DNA of 13,941 nucleotides from a bacterium (GTDB lineage: Bacteria > Bacillota > Clostridia > Oscillospirales > Oscillospiraceae). The notes beneath the pieces were generated by a model. It searched no databases and was not told the origin of the DNA. It saw only the letters and a program-made list of their open reading frames with translations. Shown piece by piece: positions 5,415 through 12,778 of this stretch. The position numbers and the translations under genes were made by a program. The DNA lies in assembly GCA_019424865.1 (NCBI GenBank), contig JAHYYS010000069.1:1-13941 (forward strand), read 5' to 3'. Within the stretch, counting starts at the first letter, position 1, and each line of letters opens with the position of its first letter.

Positions 5415-6971
5415 TCACTTAATCTGCCGGATGACATCGATCACCGTGCCGTCCCGGTACTCCACAATGCAGGCCACCTTGTCCGTGGTCTTAATGGGCT
5501 TGGGCACACCGGTGAGGGATTCCGCCAGCTGCTGGAGCTCCTGGATGGTGACCAGCTTCAGGCTGGTCTTCTCCAGGTCTTCCTTCAGCTCCCGGTAGTT
5601 TTTGTGCCTGGGGTTCAGGGCGATGCCCGCCTCGGTGACCACGGCGGCCACCGTCTCTCCCGGGGTGCACAGCGTAAACACCCGCTTGACCACCGAGGGC
5701 GTCCGGCCCCGGATAATGGGGATGGTGACAATGGAAATTGCCGCGCCGCCGGCCACGTCGGGGCCGCCGCCCAGACCGCCCATCATCTCGCCGGAGGACC
5801 CGGTGAGGATGTTCACGTTGAAGTCGGTGTCCACCTCCAGCGCCCCCAGGATGCCGAAGTCCTCCCGGTTGAGGAAGCAGCCCTTGTTATAGGCGTTGGA
5901 ATAGTCCGCGTTGTCAATCTCCACCACGCCGGGGCGGCTGCTGATGGCCTGGGCCGCCACTGCGTCAAAGCTCTGGCTGCACTCCACCACCCGGACCAGT
6001 CCCTCGTCATACATGTCGATGATGGCCGCGGGAATGCCGCCCAGGGCAAAGCTGGCCTTCACGCCCCTCTCCTTCATCCGCTGGGCCAGATACTTGGTGA
6101 TGGCGATGGGAATGGCGCCCGCGCCGGTCTGGAAGGAAAACCCGTTCCGGAAGCGGCGGGAGGCGGCAATCAGATCCACCGTCCGCTGGGCAATCAGCAG
6201 ATCCCGGGGATTTTTGGTCAGCCGGGCCGCGCCCGCGCCGATTTTGGCCGGGTCGCCGATGGAGTCCACCTTCACCACATAGTCCACATACTGCTGGCTG
6301 ATGCTCACCGGGCAGCAGGGGTACTCCACCAGATTGTCGGTCACCACCACCACGCAGCCGGCGTGCTGGGCGTCCACGAAGGAGTAGCCCATGGCGCCGC
6401 AGGCGTTGGGGCCAATCTGGCCGGTGCAGTTGCCGTAGTCATCCGCGGCGGAGGCGCCGATAAAGGCCACGTCAATCTGAAGCTCCCCCGCCTCGATGGC
6501 CCGGGGCCGGGAGCCGTGGGTGCGCAGGATCACGGGCTTTTCCATCTCGCCCGCCAGCACGGCATCTCCCAGCTGGCCGCGGATGCCGCTGGCCTCAATG
6601 CGGTCAATGGTGCCGTCCCTGACAAAGTCCACAATAGAGGGGTTTTTAATGTTCACCACGGCGCTGGGGGCAAAGCGCAGCCCCTTGATGCCCAGCTCCC
6701 GGATGGCGGTGAGCACCTGTCCGATGACCATGTCCCCCTCCCGGAAGGAGTGGTGGAAGGAGATGGTCATGCCGTCCTTCAGGCCGGAGGCAAGGATGGC
6801 GTCCTTCAGGGTGGGCAGCAGCTTGCTCTCCCCCGGCACCCGGTGTCCGGCGGTGCGCCGGGTCACCACGGGCTGGTCAGAGGGCGGGGTGCAGTAGGGC
6901 CCCATATAGGGCCGGACCACATAGTCGCCGATGCGCTCGGGCAGCTCCCGGCCCAAACTGTTTACGATCAT
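5415..6971 (-). CDS. citF: Citrate lyase alpha subunit CitF (citrate:acetyl-ACP transferase)
   Basis: Alpha subunit of the cytosolic citrate lyase complex. It swaps the acetyl group on the CitD acyl carrier for citrate, giving citryl-ACP and acetate. The start is ATG 6971, overlapping the citE stop in an ATGA arrangement, the mark of translational coupling. The 518 residues match the family length of about 510. The N-terminal RELPERIGDYVVRPYMGPY is a typical CitF opening. GSRPRAIEAGEL, IGASAADDYGNCTGQIGPNACG and ILTGSSGEMMGGLGGGPDVAGG are family segments of the two CoA-transferase-like domains. It is the last gene of the operon permease-small protein-citD-citE-citF and ends 20 bases before a terminator. 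Very high confidence. Confidence 0.96.
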   Translation of the reverse strand: MIVNSLGRELPERIGDYVVRPYMGPYCTPPSDQPVVTRRTAGHRVPGESKLLPTLKDAILASGLKDGMTISFHHSFREGDMVIGQVLTAIRELGIKGLRFAPSAVVNIKNPSIVDFVRDGTIDRIEASGIRGQLGDAVLAGEMEKPVILRTHGSRPRAIEAGELQIDVAFIGASAADDYGNCTGQIGPNACGAMGYSFVDAQHAGCVVVVTDNLVEYPCCPVSISQQYVDYVVKVDSIGDPAKIGAGAARLTKNPRDLLIAQRTVDLIAASRRFRNGFSFQTGAGAIPIAITKYLAQRMKERGVKASFALGGIPAAIIDMYDEGLVRVVECSQSFDAVAAQAISSRPGVVEIDNADYSNAYNKGCFLNREDFGILGALEVDTDFNVNILTGSSGEMMGGLGGGPDVAGGAAISIVTIPIIRGRTPSVVKRVFTLCTPGETVAAVVTEAGIALNPRHKNYRELKEDLEKTSLKLVTIQELQQLAESLTGVPKPIKTTDKVACIVEYRDGTVIDVIRQIK

Positions 6972-7870
6972 ACTCCCTCGCCTCCCGTCTTGATGATGCC
7001 GGCCGCCCTGGCCTTGGCCAGGGTGGTGCGGGCGCGCAGCTCCATGGGCTTATCCACCATGCCGCCGTCCAGGGTGCATACGCCGGTGTGGTTCCGGGCC
7101 GCCTCCTCCAGGGCCGCCAGCACCCGCTGGGCATAGCGGACCTCCTTGAGAGAGGGGGTAAAGCAGGCGTTGACCGCGTCAATCTGCCGGGGATGGACGC
7201 AGGTTTTGCCGTCAAAGCCCAGCGTGCGGGTCATTTCCAGATCCCGCTCCAGGCCCTCCTGGTCGTTGATGTCGGAGAACACCGCGTCCTGGGCGGAGAT
7301 CCCCGCCTCCCGGCAGGCCATGAGAATGGCGTTGCGGGCATAGAAGATCTCCCAGCCCGGCTTGGTGCGCTGGGCGCTCATGCTGGCGGTGAAGTCCTCG
7401 GCCCCCAGGGCCATGGCCGCCACCCGGGGGCTGGCCTTGGCGATCTCCCGGGCGTTGAGCACGCCCAGATAGGACTCGATATTGCACCAGATCTTGATTT
7501 TCCCCTGGGGCAGGCCGGCCTTCGTCTCGATAGCTGTGATCTTCTGGTCGATGCCCGCCACCTCGCTGGCATATTCCACCTTGGGGATGCGGATGGCGTC
7601 GGGCTGGGCGCGGACAACGGCCTCCAGGTCCTCGTCCAGCTCCCGGGAATAGATTCCGTTGACCCGGACTACAATGTACTTGTCCTTGGGCCGCTGATAC
7701 TTGATGGCATTGCAGACCAAAAACCGCGCGGCATCCTTTTCCCCGGCCGACACAGAGTCCTCCAAATCATAAACGAGACAGTCTTCGTTGTAAAATCCCG
7801 CCTGGATGATTTTCACCGGGCTGGTTCCCCCGGCATAGAGGGAGGTCCTCATCAGTTCCGTCTCAGCCAT
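6968..7870 (-). CDS. citE: Citrate lyase beta subunit CitE (citryl-ACP lyase)
   Basis: Cleaves citryl-ACP into oxaloacetate and acetyl-ACP within the citrate lyase complex; the family is a Mg-dependent TIM barrel. The start is ATG 7870 (MAETELMRTSLYAGG), preceded by GGAAGGAGGATCCAA; the frame stays open upstream only as a shadow of citD. The 300 residues match the usual 290-305. Motifs visible are TSLYAGG near the N-terminus, the YDLEDSV acid pair at about 34-40, IVVRVNG, WCNIESYLGVLNA with the metal-binding glutamate, and LGAEDFTASM with the metal-binding aspartate region. The start overlaps the citD end by 8 bases and the stop overlaps the citF start by 4, so the three subunits are coupled. 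Related malyl-CoA lyases exist, but the citD and citF neighbours settle the call. Confidence 0.96.
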   Translation of the reverse strand: MAETELMRTSLYAGGTSPVKIIQAGFYNEDCLVYDLEDSVSAGEKDAARFLVCNAIKYQRPKDKYIVVRVNGIYSRELDEDLEAVVRAQPDAIRIPKVEYASEVAGIDQKITAIETKAGLPQGKIKIWCNIESYLGVLNAREIAKASPRVAAMALGAEDFTASMSAQRTKPGWEIFYARNAILMACREAGISAQDAVFSDINDQEGLERDLEMTRTLGFDGKTCVHPRQIDAVNACFTPSLKEVRYAQRVLAALEEAARNHTGVCTLDGGMVDKPMELRARTTLAKARAAGIIKTGGEGV

Positions 7871-8165
7871 TTGGATCCTCCTTCCCCCAGTTGAACTGCA
7901 CCTGTGCCGCGCGGCAGACGGCGCACTCCATCCGGGCCCGGATGACAAAGTCCAGGGCTCCCTTGTCGTTGACGTCCACCAGGGCATCCTGAACGCCAAA
8001 CTCTGCCAGCACGGCGCGCACGGTCTCCTCAATGGCCTGACCGAACAGGGCCTTGACGTCGCTTTGCAGCTCAATCTGGATACCCTGCCCAGGGTTGGGG
8101 CGCAGGGTAATTTGCACATCGCTGGATTCCAGCGTCCCGGCTACCGCCGGCTTTTTCAGTTCCAT
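7863..8165 (-). CDS. citD: Citrate lyase acyl carrier protein CitD (gamma subunit)
   Basis: Acyl carrier subunit that holds the 2'-(5''-phosphoribosyl)-3'-dephospho-CoA arm and passes acetyl and citryl groups between CitF and CitE. The start is ATG 8165, with AAAGGGAG about 8 bases upstream. The 100 residues match the family. The N-terminus PAVAGTLESSDV places Ser14 exactly where the prosthetic-group serine lies in known CitD proteins. VDVNDKGALDFVIRARMECAV is the conserved C-terminal block. It lies 13 bases downstream of the small membrane protein and overlaps citE by 8 bases. CitX and CitG, which build and attach the arm, are not encoded nearby in this window. CitC at 11309 would acetylate it. 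Confidence 0.96.
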   Translation of the reverse strand: MELKKPAVAGTLESSDVQITLRPNPGQGIQIELQSDVKALFGQAIEETVRAVLAEFGVQDALVDVNDKGALDFVIRARMECAVCRAAQVQFNWGKEDPNG

Positions 8166-8178
8166 GGTCTTGCTCCCT

Positions 8179-8433
8179 TTACTCGTCGGCTTCCTGCTTC
8201 TTGTTCTTGTCCTTATCCTTCAGATAGCTGCTGAAGAAGGCGGAGAAGGCGCAGATACAGGACACGACAGTGGCATAAAATTTCAACGCGTTGTCAATCC
8301 CCAGCACGACGGCCCCATTGCCGATGACGGCGCCTGCCAGCTGGGTAAAGACCAGAATGCCGCCCAGAATCACAAACAGCGGGAGGGTAATTTCAAATAC
8401 CAGCACGCAGATACGATACAGCGTCTTTTTCAT
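8179..8433 (-). CDS. Small two-helix membrane protein, probable permease partner
   Basis: 84 residues, start ATG 8433 with AAAAGGAGGAG just upstream, 15 bases after the permease stop. Two hydrophobic segments are visible, about residues 6-33 and 46-69, with a very charged C-terminus (KDKDKNKKQEADE). The position between the large permease and citD suggests it works with the permease, as the small DctQ subunit does in TRAP transporters. Standard DctQ proteins have four helices and about 150-190 residues, so this would be a much reduced form. I see no sequence motif that proves the relation. Alternative: an unrelated small membrane protein that joined the operon. The gene is real on ribosome site, spacing and operon grounds; the role is inferred. 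Confidence 0.83.
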   Translation of the reverse strand: MKKTLYRICVLVFEITLPLFVILGGILVFTQLAGAVIGNGAVVLGIDNALKFYATVVSCICAFSAFFSSYLKDKDKNKKQEADE

Positions 8434-8448
8434 ATTCGACTCCTCCTT

Positions 8449-9828
8449 TTAAGCCCCAATGATGGGAATGACCCGCAGCATAATCAGCATGGAAATAATG
8501 ATGACGGGCAGCGCATAGTGGAACAGCAGATTCTTGAAGATCTTGGCGGGATCCTCCAGACCGGCGATGCCGCTGGCGATGTAAATGGGCGCGGCCTGGG
8601 GAGGCGTGCAGCCCTCGTTGGAGATAAGGAACAGGAAGACCACGCAGCAGGTCACCGGGGCCAGGCCGATGGAGCGCAGGGCCGCATAGCACATGGCGCC
8701 CATGGCAGTGGTGGTGGCAGTACCGCTGAAGGGGGCCACCATCAGGGTCAGGACGATGGCAACCACAATCATAACCAGAATGGGGGAATAGCTGCCCAGC
8801 ACGCCGAAGATAGCCTCAAACTCCTCCTGGATGCCCAGGTCGGACAGCACGGTGGCGGAAGCGAAGGAGAAGAACAGCTGGCAGCCCACCTCGGTAAACT
8901 TGCCGATGGAGCTCTCAATCATGTTCTTCCAGCCGGAGAAGGAGTGGGGCAGGTACTTCCAGCCCTCCACAATGGTAAAGAAGATCATCAGGACGGGGAT
9001 CCACATCACCAGGGAGATGGCGTCAAAGGCATCCTCCGCGCTGGCGTTCAGGGCGGCCTCAACGGCGCTGCCCACAGGGCCCATGGTGAAAATCAGGGGG
9101 ACTGCAATGCCCAGGAAGATGACAAAGGACCCGAAATTTTCCTTCAGCGCCCGTCCAAAGGGCAGGATCTGCTCCTTGGGAACGGGCTTGAGTCCGTCAT
9201 GTCTGGCATAGAGGAACACCACTGCCAGGCGGTAAATCAGTACGATGATAGCGGCGCCCATCAGGCCTACATACAGCTCGTTGCTGGTCAGCTCAGCGGC
9301 AATGGTGGGCATGCCCAGCAGCAGAAGCATGGACGAGGACGGGGGGAAGACAATGCCCAGGCCGGCGTTGCCCGCCACAATGGTGGTGGCCCGCTCGGTG
9401 GTCCAGCCGCTGCCCTTCATCCAGGGGATGGTGATGGAGCCCACGGCGGAGGCGTTGCCCGAGCCAGAGCCGGACACCATGCCGAACAGGGCGCTGGCAA
9501 TGGTGGACACATAGCCGGAGCCGCCGGGCAGGCGGCCCAGCACGCTGTTTAAAATCTGAATCAGGCGCTGAATCACGCCGGTTTTTTCCATGATAAAGGC
9601 CATGAAGACGAACGCCATGGATGCGTATACAACTTCCTGCCCGGCGGCGTCCTGAATGCCGTCCGCCGCAAGGGTCACCGGGTTGTGGTGGCCGAAAATG
9701 CCGCCGATGGCCACAATCAGCAGGAACGTCCACACCATGGCCTCGGCCATTTTCCGTTTGAACACAACGTTGATGATCAGGATAGCCGCGATGTAGATAA
9801 TCAGGGTTATAATGCCAATTCCAATCAT
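8449..9828 (-). CDS. TRAP-type large permease (DctM-like), probable citrate importer
   Basis: An integral membrane transporter of 459 residues with about eleven or twelve hydrophobic segments, start ATG 9828 with AAAGGAGG upstream. It shows the two-fold repeated hairpin signatures of the TRAP DctM and wider ion transporter superfamily. In the first half GSGSGNASAVGSITIP (about 120-135) is followed by NAGLGIVFPPSSSMLLLLG. In the second half PFSGTATTTAMGAM (about 366-379) is followed by NEGCTPPQAAPIYIASGIAG. It is the first gene of the citrate lyase operon, so citrate or a related tricarboxylate is the likely substrate, probably with sodium or proton coupling. No periplasmic-type binding protein gene is present in the window, which is unusual for TRAP systems. 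Classical citrate fermenters use CitS, CitP or CitM here. Family call is good; substrate is inference. Confidence 0.85.
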   Translation of the reverse strand: MIGIGIITLIIYIAAILIINVVFKRKMAEAMVWTFLLIVAIGGIFGHHNPVTLAADGIQDAAGQEVVYASMAFVFMAFIMEKTGVIQRLIQILNSVLGRLPGGSGYVSTIASALFGMVSGSGSGNASAVGSITIPWMKGSGWTTERATTIVAGNAGLGIVFPPSSSMLLLLGMPTIAAELTSNELYVGLMGAAIIVLIYRLAVVFLYARHDGLKPVPKEQILPFGRALKENFGSFVIFLGIAVPLIFTMGPVGSAVEAALNASAEDAFDAISLVMWIPVLMIFFTIVEGWKYLPHSFSGWKNMIESSIGKFTEVGCQLFFSFASATVLSDLGIQEEFEAIFGVLGSYSPILVMIVVAIVLTLMVAPFSGTATTTAMGAMCYAALRSIGLAPVTCCVVFLFLISNEGCTPPQAAPIYIASGIAGLEDPAKIFKNLLFHYALPVIIISMLIMLRVIPIIGA

Positions 9829-9902
9829 ACAGGTTCCTCCTTTGTGCTTTCTATTGCTTTCTCGCTCCTTCTCTCCATCGAACCAGTGCGCTGAAAAGTT
9901 AG

Positions 9903-9912
9903 CATCTAGATG
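9903..9912. promoter_or_regulatory. Palindrome at the predicted cit operon transcription start
   Basis: CATCTAGATG is a perfect 10-base palindrome lying just downstream of the -10 box, where the - strand transcript should begin (about 9914). A regulator bound here would block initiation. Short palindromes occur by chance, so support is modest. Confidence 0.35.
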
Positions 9913-9920
9913 TGCTTTAG

Positions 9921-9949
9921 ATTATACCGGTCCGCTATTTTTTTGTTAA
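9921..9949 (-). promoter_or_regulatory. Sigma-70-type promoter of the citrate operon
   Basis: Read on the - strand, TTAACA (9949-9944), a 17-base spacer and a perfect TATAAT (9926-9921). The permease start lies 93 bases downstream of the -10 box. The leader carries a direct repeat of AGAAAGCA (9845-9862, two copies 10 bases apart) before the ribosome site, and I see no riboswitch or attenuator in it. Confidence 0.85.
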
Positions 9950-9952
9950 ATA

Positions 9953-9966
9953 GGAAATATGTTTCC
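9953..9966. promoter_or_regulatory. Candidate regulator site upstream of the cit promoter
   Basis: GGAAATATGTTTCC is an inverted repeat with 5-base arms GGAAA and TTTCC and 12 of 14 symmetric positions. It ends 3 bases from the -35 box, around -45 relative to the predicted start, where a LysR-type activator would contact RNA polymerase. The LysR gene adjoins this region. Binding is inferred. Confidence 0.5.
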
Positions 9967-9997
9967 CCGTCATAATCATTTCGTTTGTTCTTAACGC

Positions 9998-10047
9998 AAA
10001 AAACCGCCCCTTGCTATTCCATGTGTAAACAGCAAGGGGCGGTTTTT
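9998..10047 (-). terminator. Intrinsic terminator of the LysR gene
   Basis: AAAAACCGCCCCTTGCT (9999-10015) pairs perfectly with AGCAAGGGGCGGTTTTT (10031-10047) around a 15-base loop. On the - strand the hairpin ends in six Ts (complement of 9998-10003), 26 bases after the lysR stop. It isolates the regulator transcript from the cit promoter. Confidence 0.92.
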
Positions 10048-10072
10048 CATTTTAAGAAAACAGCTAATATAT

Positions 10073-10987
10073 TCAGAAGGTGCCGCGCAGCTCGTAAAGC
10101 ATATCCAAAAGCTTTTGGGCGGCCATTGAGATATAGGCGTGCTTCAGCGTGGCCACACAGAAGGTATAGGGCACGCTGTACCGGGGGTCAAAGTAGTACC
10201 AGCCCCGGCGGCGCAGGGCGTCGGAGGCCTGCTTGCTGGGAATGATGGTGGTGGCATAGTCCGCCTGGGCCAGGGCGTCCAGGGCAATCAGATTTTTGGA
10301 GACCTGTTTCACCTCCGGCGAGATGCCCGCCTTGCCGAAGATCTGGTTGCAGATCATCCGGCTGCGCTGATTGGCCGGCGTCAGTACCAGGGGCTCGTTT
10401 TTTAAAAATTCCACATCCAGATAGGGGCGGTTGTCCCCATCCAAATAATAAATATAGGGCTGGAACCGGCTGAAACTGCGGGGAATCACCACCATATCGT
10501 CCTGGCTGAGCTCAAAATAGTCCAGATTGGTATTCAAAATGGGGAGGTGGACAATGCCGATATCCACTTCCCCGCTGGCCAGCTTCTCTTCGATCATGTT
10601 GCTGTTGTCCTCCACCAGCACCACCTCAATGTTGGGATACTGCTGATGGAACCGCGGCAGAAAATAGGGCAGCACATAGGTGGCCTGGGTGCCGGTCAAA
10701 CCCACGGTGACCATACCTCCGCCCTTGTTTTTCACGTCGCTGATCTGCTTTTGCATCCCCTGATATTCCAGCAGCGTATGGGCCGCGAATTTCAGAAAGC
10801 ACTGTCCCTCCACCGTCGGCCGGACGCCGCTGGAGGTGCGGACAAAAATCTCAGTGCCCAGCTCCTTCTCTATCTTTTGCAGGCACTGACTCAGGGCGGG
10901 CTGAGCCACAAAGAGCTTGTTCGCCGCCTTTGTAATGCTTTTCTCCTCTCCGATAGTCGTCAAATAGAGCATATCGCGTATTGTCAT
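10073..10987 (-). CDS. LysR-type transcriptional regulator of the citrate genes
   Basis: 304 residues, the standard size of the family. The winged helix-turn-helix is N-terminal, with SITKAANKLFVAQPALSQCLQKIEKELG (residues 17-44) containing the recognition helix, followed by the linker helix. The ligand-binding domain begins about residue 92 (MVTVGLTGTQATYVLPYFLPRFHQQYPNIEV) with the usual periplasmic-binding fold, including GEVDIGIVHLP. The start is ATG 10987, with AAGGAG about ten bases upstream. It lies between the cit operon (same strand, downstream) and citC (divergent), so control of both in response to citrate or a metabolite is the natural reading. Known citrate fermentation regulators are often CitA/CitB two-component systems or CitO and CitI, so a LysR-type regulator is a different solution. 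Ligand unknown. Confidence 0.93.
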   Translation of the reverse strand: MTIRDMLYLTTIGEEKSITKAANKLFVAQPALSQCLQKIEKELGTEIFVRTSSGVRPTVEGQCFLKFAAHTLLEYQGMQKQISDVKNKGGGMVTVGLTGTQATYVLPYFLPRFHQQYPNIEVVLVEDNSNMIEEKLASGEVDIGIVHLPILNTNLDYFELSQDDMVVIPRSFSRFQPYIYYLDGDNRPYLDVEFLKNEPLVLTPANQRSRMICNQIFGKAGISPEVKQVSKNLIALDALAQADYATTIIPSKQASDALRRRGWYYFDPRYSVPYTFCVATLKHAYISMAAQKLLDMLYELRGTF

Positions 10988-11014
10988 AGGCCAGACAACT
11001 CCTTCGGCAATCCT

Positions 11015-11089
11015 GTTTCTCTCCGCGCTCCCAGCACACCGTTCCCGGAGAAACTCCGCGTTTATGCGGGCCCCGCCCGGGCGGCCCGC
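11015..11089 (-). other. Structured 5' leader of the LysR gene
   Basis: In the roughly 117-base leader between promoter and start codon, GCGGGCC (11066-11072) pairs with GGCCCGC (11083-11089) and encloses the perfect 12-base palindrome CCGCCCGGGCGG (11073-11084 overlapping the arms). Nearer the gene, GTTTCTCTCCG (11015-11025) can pair with CGGAGAAAC (11046-11054) with a two-base bulge. It may tune translation or mRNA stability. There is no match to a riboswitch class I know. Confidence 0.45.
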
Positions 11090-11110
11090 AGCTTCCGTTT
11101 TCCATAAAAT

Positions 11111-11137
11111 ATTATACTACATCCCCCCATCTGTCAA
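11111..11137 (-). promoter_or_regulatory. Promoter of the LysR gene
   Basis: On the - strand, TTGACA (11137-11132) and TATAAT (11116-11111) are both perfect, but the spacer is 15 bases rather than 17. That should weaken it or make it depend on a regulator that twists the DNA. Confidence 0.65.
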
Positions 11138-11231
11138 AGTGTTTTCAATATTTTCTCCAAAAAGACCCCATTTTTCTCTCCTTTCTTCGCTATATATAAA
11201 CAAAACCGATGTCTTCCATCGCATTTTTGTA

Positions 11232-11259
11232 TTGGCGGCGGCACCTGTTTTTTTATATT
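11232..11259 (+). promoter_or_regulatory. Possible citC promoter
   Basis: TTGGCG (11232-11237), a 16-base spacer and TATATT (11254-11259) lie 49 bases before citC. The -35 matches only four of six consensus bases, so activation by the divergent regulator is plausible. The leader has a small hairpin, CCGGCA (11275-11280) with TGCCGG (11284-11289), ahead of the AGGGGG ribosome site. The remaining 11138-11231 is AT-rich with no gene that I can support. Confidence 0.5.
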
Positions 11260-11308
11260 GTTAAAGTGAATCGGCCGGCATATTGCCGGAATACAGGGGG
11301 ATCTCTTC

Positions 11309-12337
11309 ATGGACAACGAGTACAGGATCCGGGACTTGATGCTCTCGCTTCCCTTTGAAAAGCAGCAGCTGGTGTCGTTTCTGGAGAAACATCAGCTCCG
11401 CTTTGAGGAAGACATTCAGATCGCCCTCGGCGTCTTCGACGAAGAGGAGCAGCTGGTGGGCTGCGGCTGCTGCGCGGGAAACCTTTTAAAATGCTTTGCC
11501 GTGGATGACGCCCTGCGGGGGCAGAACATTCTGGGGGCGCTGGTGTCCCGCGTGGTACAGGACCGCTTTCAGCGCGGGTATGGGCAGCTGTTTGTGGTCA
11601 CCCGGCCCCACAACGGAAAGCTCTTTGAGGCCTGCGGCTTTTTCCCGGTGGCCCAGACCGAGGCCGCCATGCTGCTGGAAAACCAGCGCGGCGGGGTGGA
11701 ACGCTTTCTGGCCCCCTTTGTCCAGCCCCAGGACGGGGAGAAGCTCTGCGGCGCCATTGTGATGAACTGCAACCCCTTCACCCTGGGCCACCGGGCGCTC
11801 ATTGAATATGCCGCCGCCCGGTGCCAGGTGCTGCACATCTTTGTGGTGGAGGAGGACCGCTCCCTGTTCCCCTTCGCCGACCGCCTCCGGCTGGTGGAGG
11901 CGGGGACGGCGGACCTGCCCGGCGTCCGGGTCCACCCCAGCGGCCCCTATATGATCTCTGCCGCCACCTTCCCCACCTACTTCCTGAAAAAGGACGAGCC
12001 GGCCACCCAGGTGCAGACCAGACTGGACATCACCATCTTTGCCCAGCGCATTGCCCCCGCCCTGCACATTCAGGTCCGCTTCGCCGGTCAGGAGCCCCTG
12101 GACCCGGCCACGGAGCGCTATAACGGGGCCATGCGGGAGATTCTGCCCGCCTGCGGCATCCGCTTTGAGGAGATTCCCCGGCTGGCTCTGGACGGCCAGG
12201 CAGTCAGCGCCTCCCGGGTACGTCGGCTGCTGGAGGAGCAGGGCGTCACACAGCAGGTCCTGGACCTGGTCCCCCCCTGCACCCAGACCTATCTGAAGGA
12301 AAACTGGGACAGGCTCCGGGTTCGGGCGGGCAGGTGA
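11309..12337 (+). CDS. citC: Citrate lyase ligase CitC (acetate:CitD ligase)
   Basis: [Citrate (pro-3S)-lyase] ligase activates citrate lyase by acetylating the CitD prosthetic group with acetate and ATP. The 342 residues match the family. The N-terminal part (about 1-130) is GNAT-like, with DDALRGQNILGALVSRVVQ. The C-terminal part is a nucleotidyltransferase with NPFTLGHRALIEYA (155-168), whose GH pair is the HxGH-type ATP site, and the SASRVRRLL block (300-308) that replaces ISSTxxR. ADRLRLVEAG also fits. The start is ATG 11309, with AGGGGG about 8 bases upstream. It faces away from lysR and the cit operon rather than leading it as in Klebsiella and Leuconostoc. Very confident. Confidence 0.94.
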   Translation: MDNEYRIRDLMLSLPFEKQQLVSFLEKHQLRFEEDIQIALGVFDEEEQLVGCGCCAGNLLKCFAVDDALRGQNILGALVSRVVQDRFQRGYGQLFVVTRPHNGKLFEACGFFPVAQTEAAMLLENQRGGVERFLAPFVQPQDGEKLCGAIVMNCNPFTLGHRALIEYAAARCQVLHIFVVEEDRSLFPFADRLRLVEAGTADLPGVRVHPSGPYMISAATFPTYFLKKDEPATQVQTRLDITIFAQRIAPALHIQVRFAGQEPLDPATERYNGAMREILPACGIRFEEIPRLALDGQAVSASRVRRLLEEQGVTQQVLDLVPPCTQTYLKENWDRLRVRAGR

Positions 12338-12395
12338 CAGCGGCATGATTCTGTTCAAAAACGGCGCTCCCCTTTTCAAACAGTTTCAAGAAGCT

Positions 12396-12448
12396 GAACA
12401 CAGGCCGATGGCCGCCGGGATTCCGGCGGCCATCGGCCTGTAATGTTC
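12396..12448. terminator. Strong hairpin between convergent citC and the membrane-protein operon
   Basis: ACAGGCCGATGGCCGCCGG (12400-12418) pairs exactly with the strand at 12423-12441 around GATT, 19 bp, and GAAC (12396) with GTTC (12445) can lengthen it past a bulge. There is no clear T-run on either side. It lies where a shared terminator is expected, 58 bases after the citC stop and 3 bases past the stop on the other strand. Confidence 0.7.
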
Positions 12449-12451
12449 TGA

Positions 12452-12760
12452 TTACTCCAAATCGCCCAGGTTGACCTGCCCGCCGGAGGGGGCCAAGCGC
12501 CCCCGCCTCCCGCTCCAGCAGCGGATCCCCAGCCAGACCACCAGCAGGGCGGCGGCAGGCACGCTGGCCTCCAGGAACACCCGCAGCGGCTCGGGCTGCC
12601 AGCGGCCATAGACCTGGGCATAGCCCGCCATGGTCACCCAAATCAGCCCCTCATAGAGTGCGGGGAGAATCAGCCCGGCCCAGAAGGGACGCAGCCCCGA
12701 CACACAGACCTGCACGGCCAGCGCCAGCAAAAATACCAGCATTCCATTGATACCCGGCAT
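12452..12760 (-). CDS. Small membrane protein of unknown function
   Basis: 102 residues with three hydrophobic segments, about 6-22, 26-47 and 61-82, and an arginine-rich patch (CWSGRRGRLAP) followed by a short tail ending NLGDLE. I recognise no family. The start is ATG 12760 with AAAGGAG about 12 bases upstream, a slightly long spacing. It follows the three-helix protein after 18 bases, so it belongs to the DUF2089 unit. Arg/Lys after the last helix points to a cytoplasmic C-terminus. The end (DLE) resembles that of its neighbour (IEDLE), which may be chance or a shared contact. Whether it is a transporter part, a sensor partner or an accessory protein is not decidable from sequence. Confidence 0.75.
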   Translation of the reverse strand: MPGINGMLVFLLALAVQVCVSGLRPFWAGLILPALYEGLIWVTMAGYAQVYGRWQPEPLRVFLEASVPAAALLVVWLGIRCWSGRRGRLAPSGGQVNLGDLE

Positions 12761-12778
12761 ACAGACACAGCTCCTTTC

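Noticed and set aside
5400..7136. 578-residue open frame on the + strand opposite citF and the citE end
   Set aside because: It mirrors the codon bias of citF. The product is rich in His, Gly and Ala with no domain, has no ribosome site, and lies antisense to a certain gene.
7871..8119. N-terminal extension of citE to 8119
   Set aside because: The extra residues are an out-of-frame reading of citD. The family N-terminus and the ribosome site are at 7870.
8053..9552. 499-residue open frame on the + strand opposite the permease
   Set aside because: Composition is the reverse complement of membrane helices in high-GC codons (His, Gln, Gly rich), there is no start signal, and the permease opposite is certain.
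11486..12379. 297-residue open frame on the - strand over citC
   Set aside because: Shadow of citC, with the same biased composition and no ribosome site.
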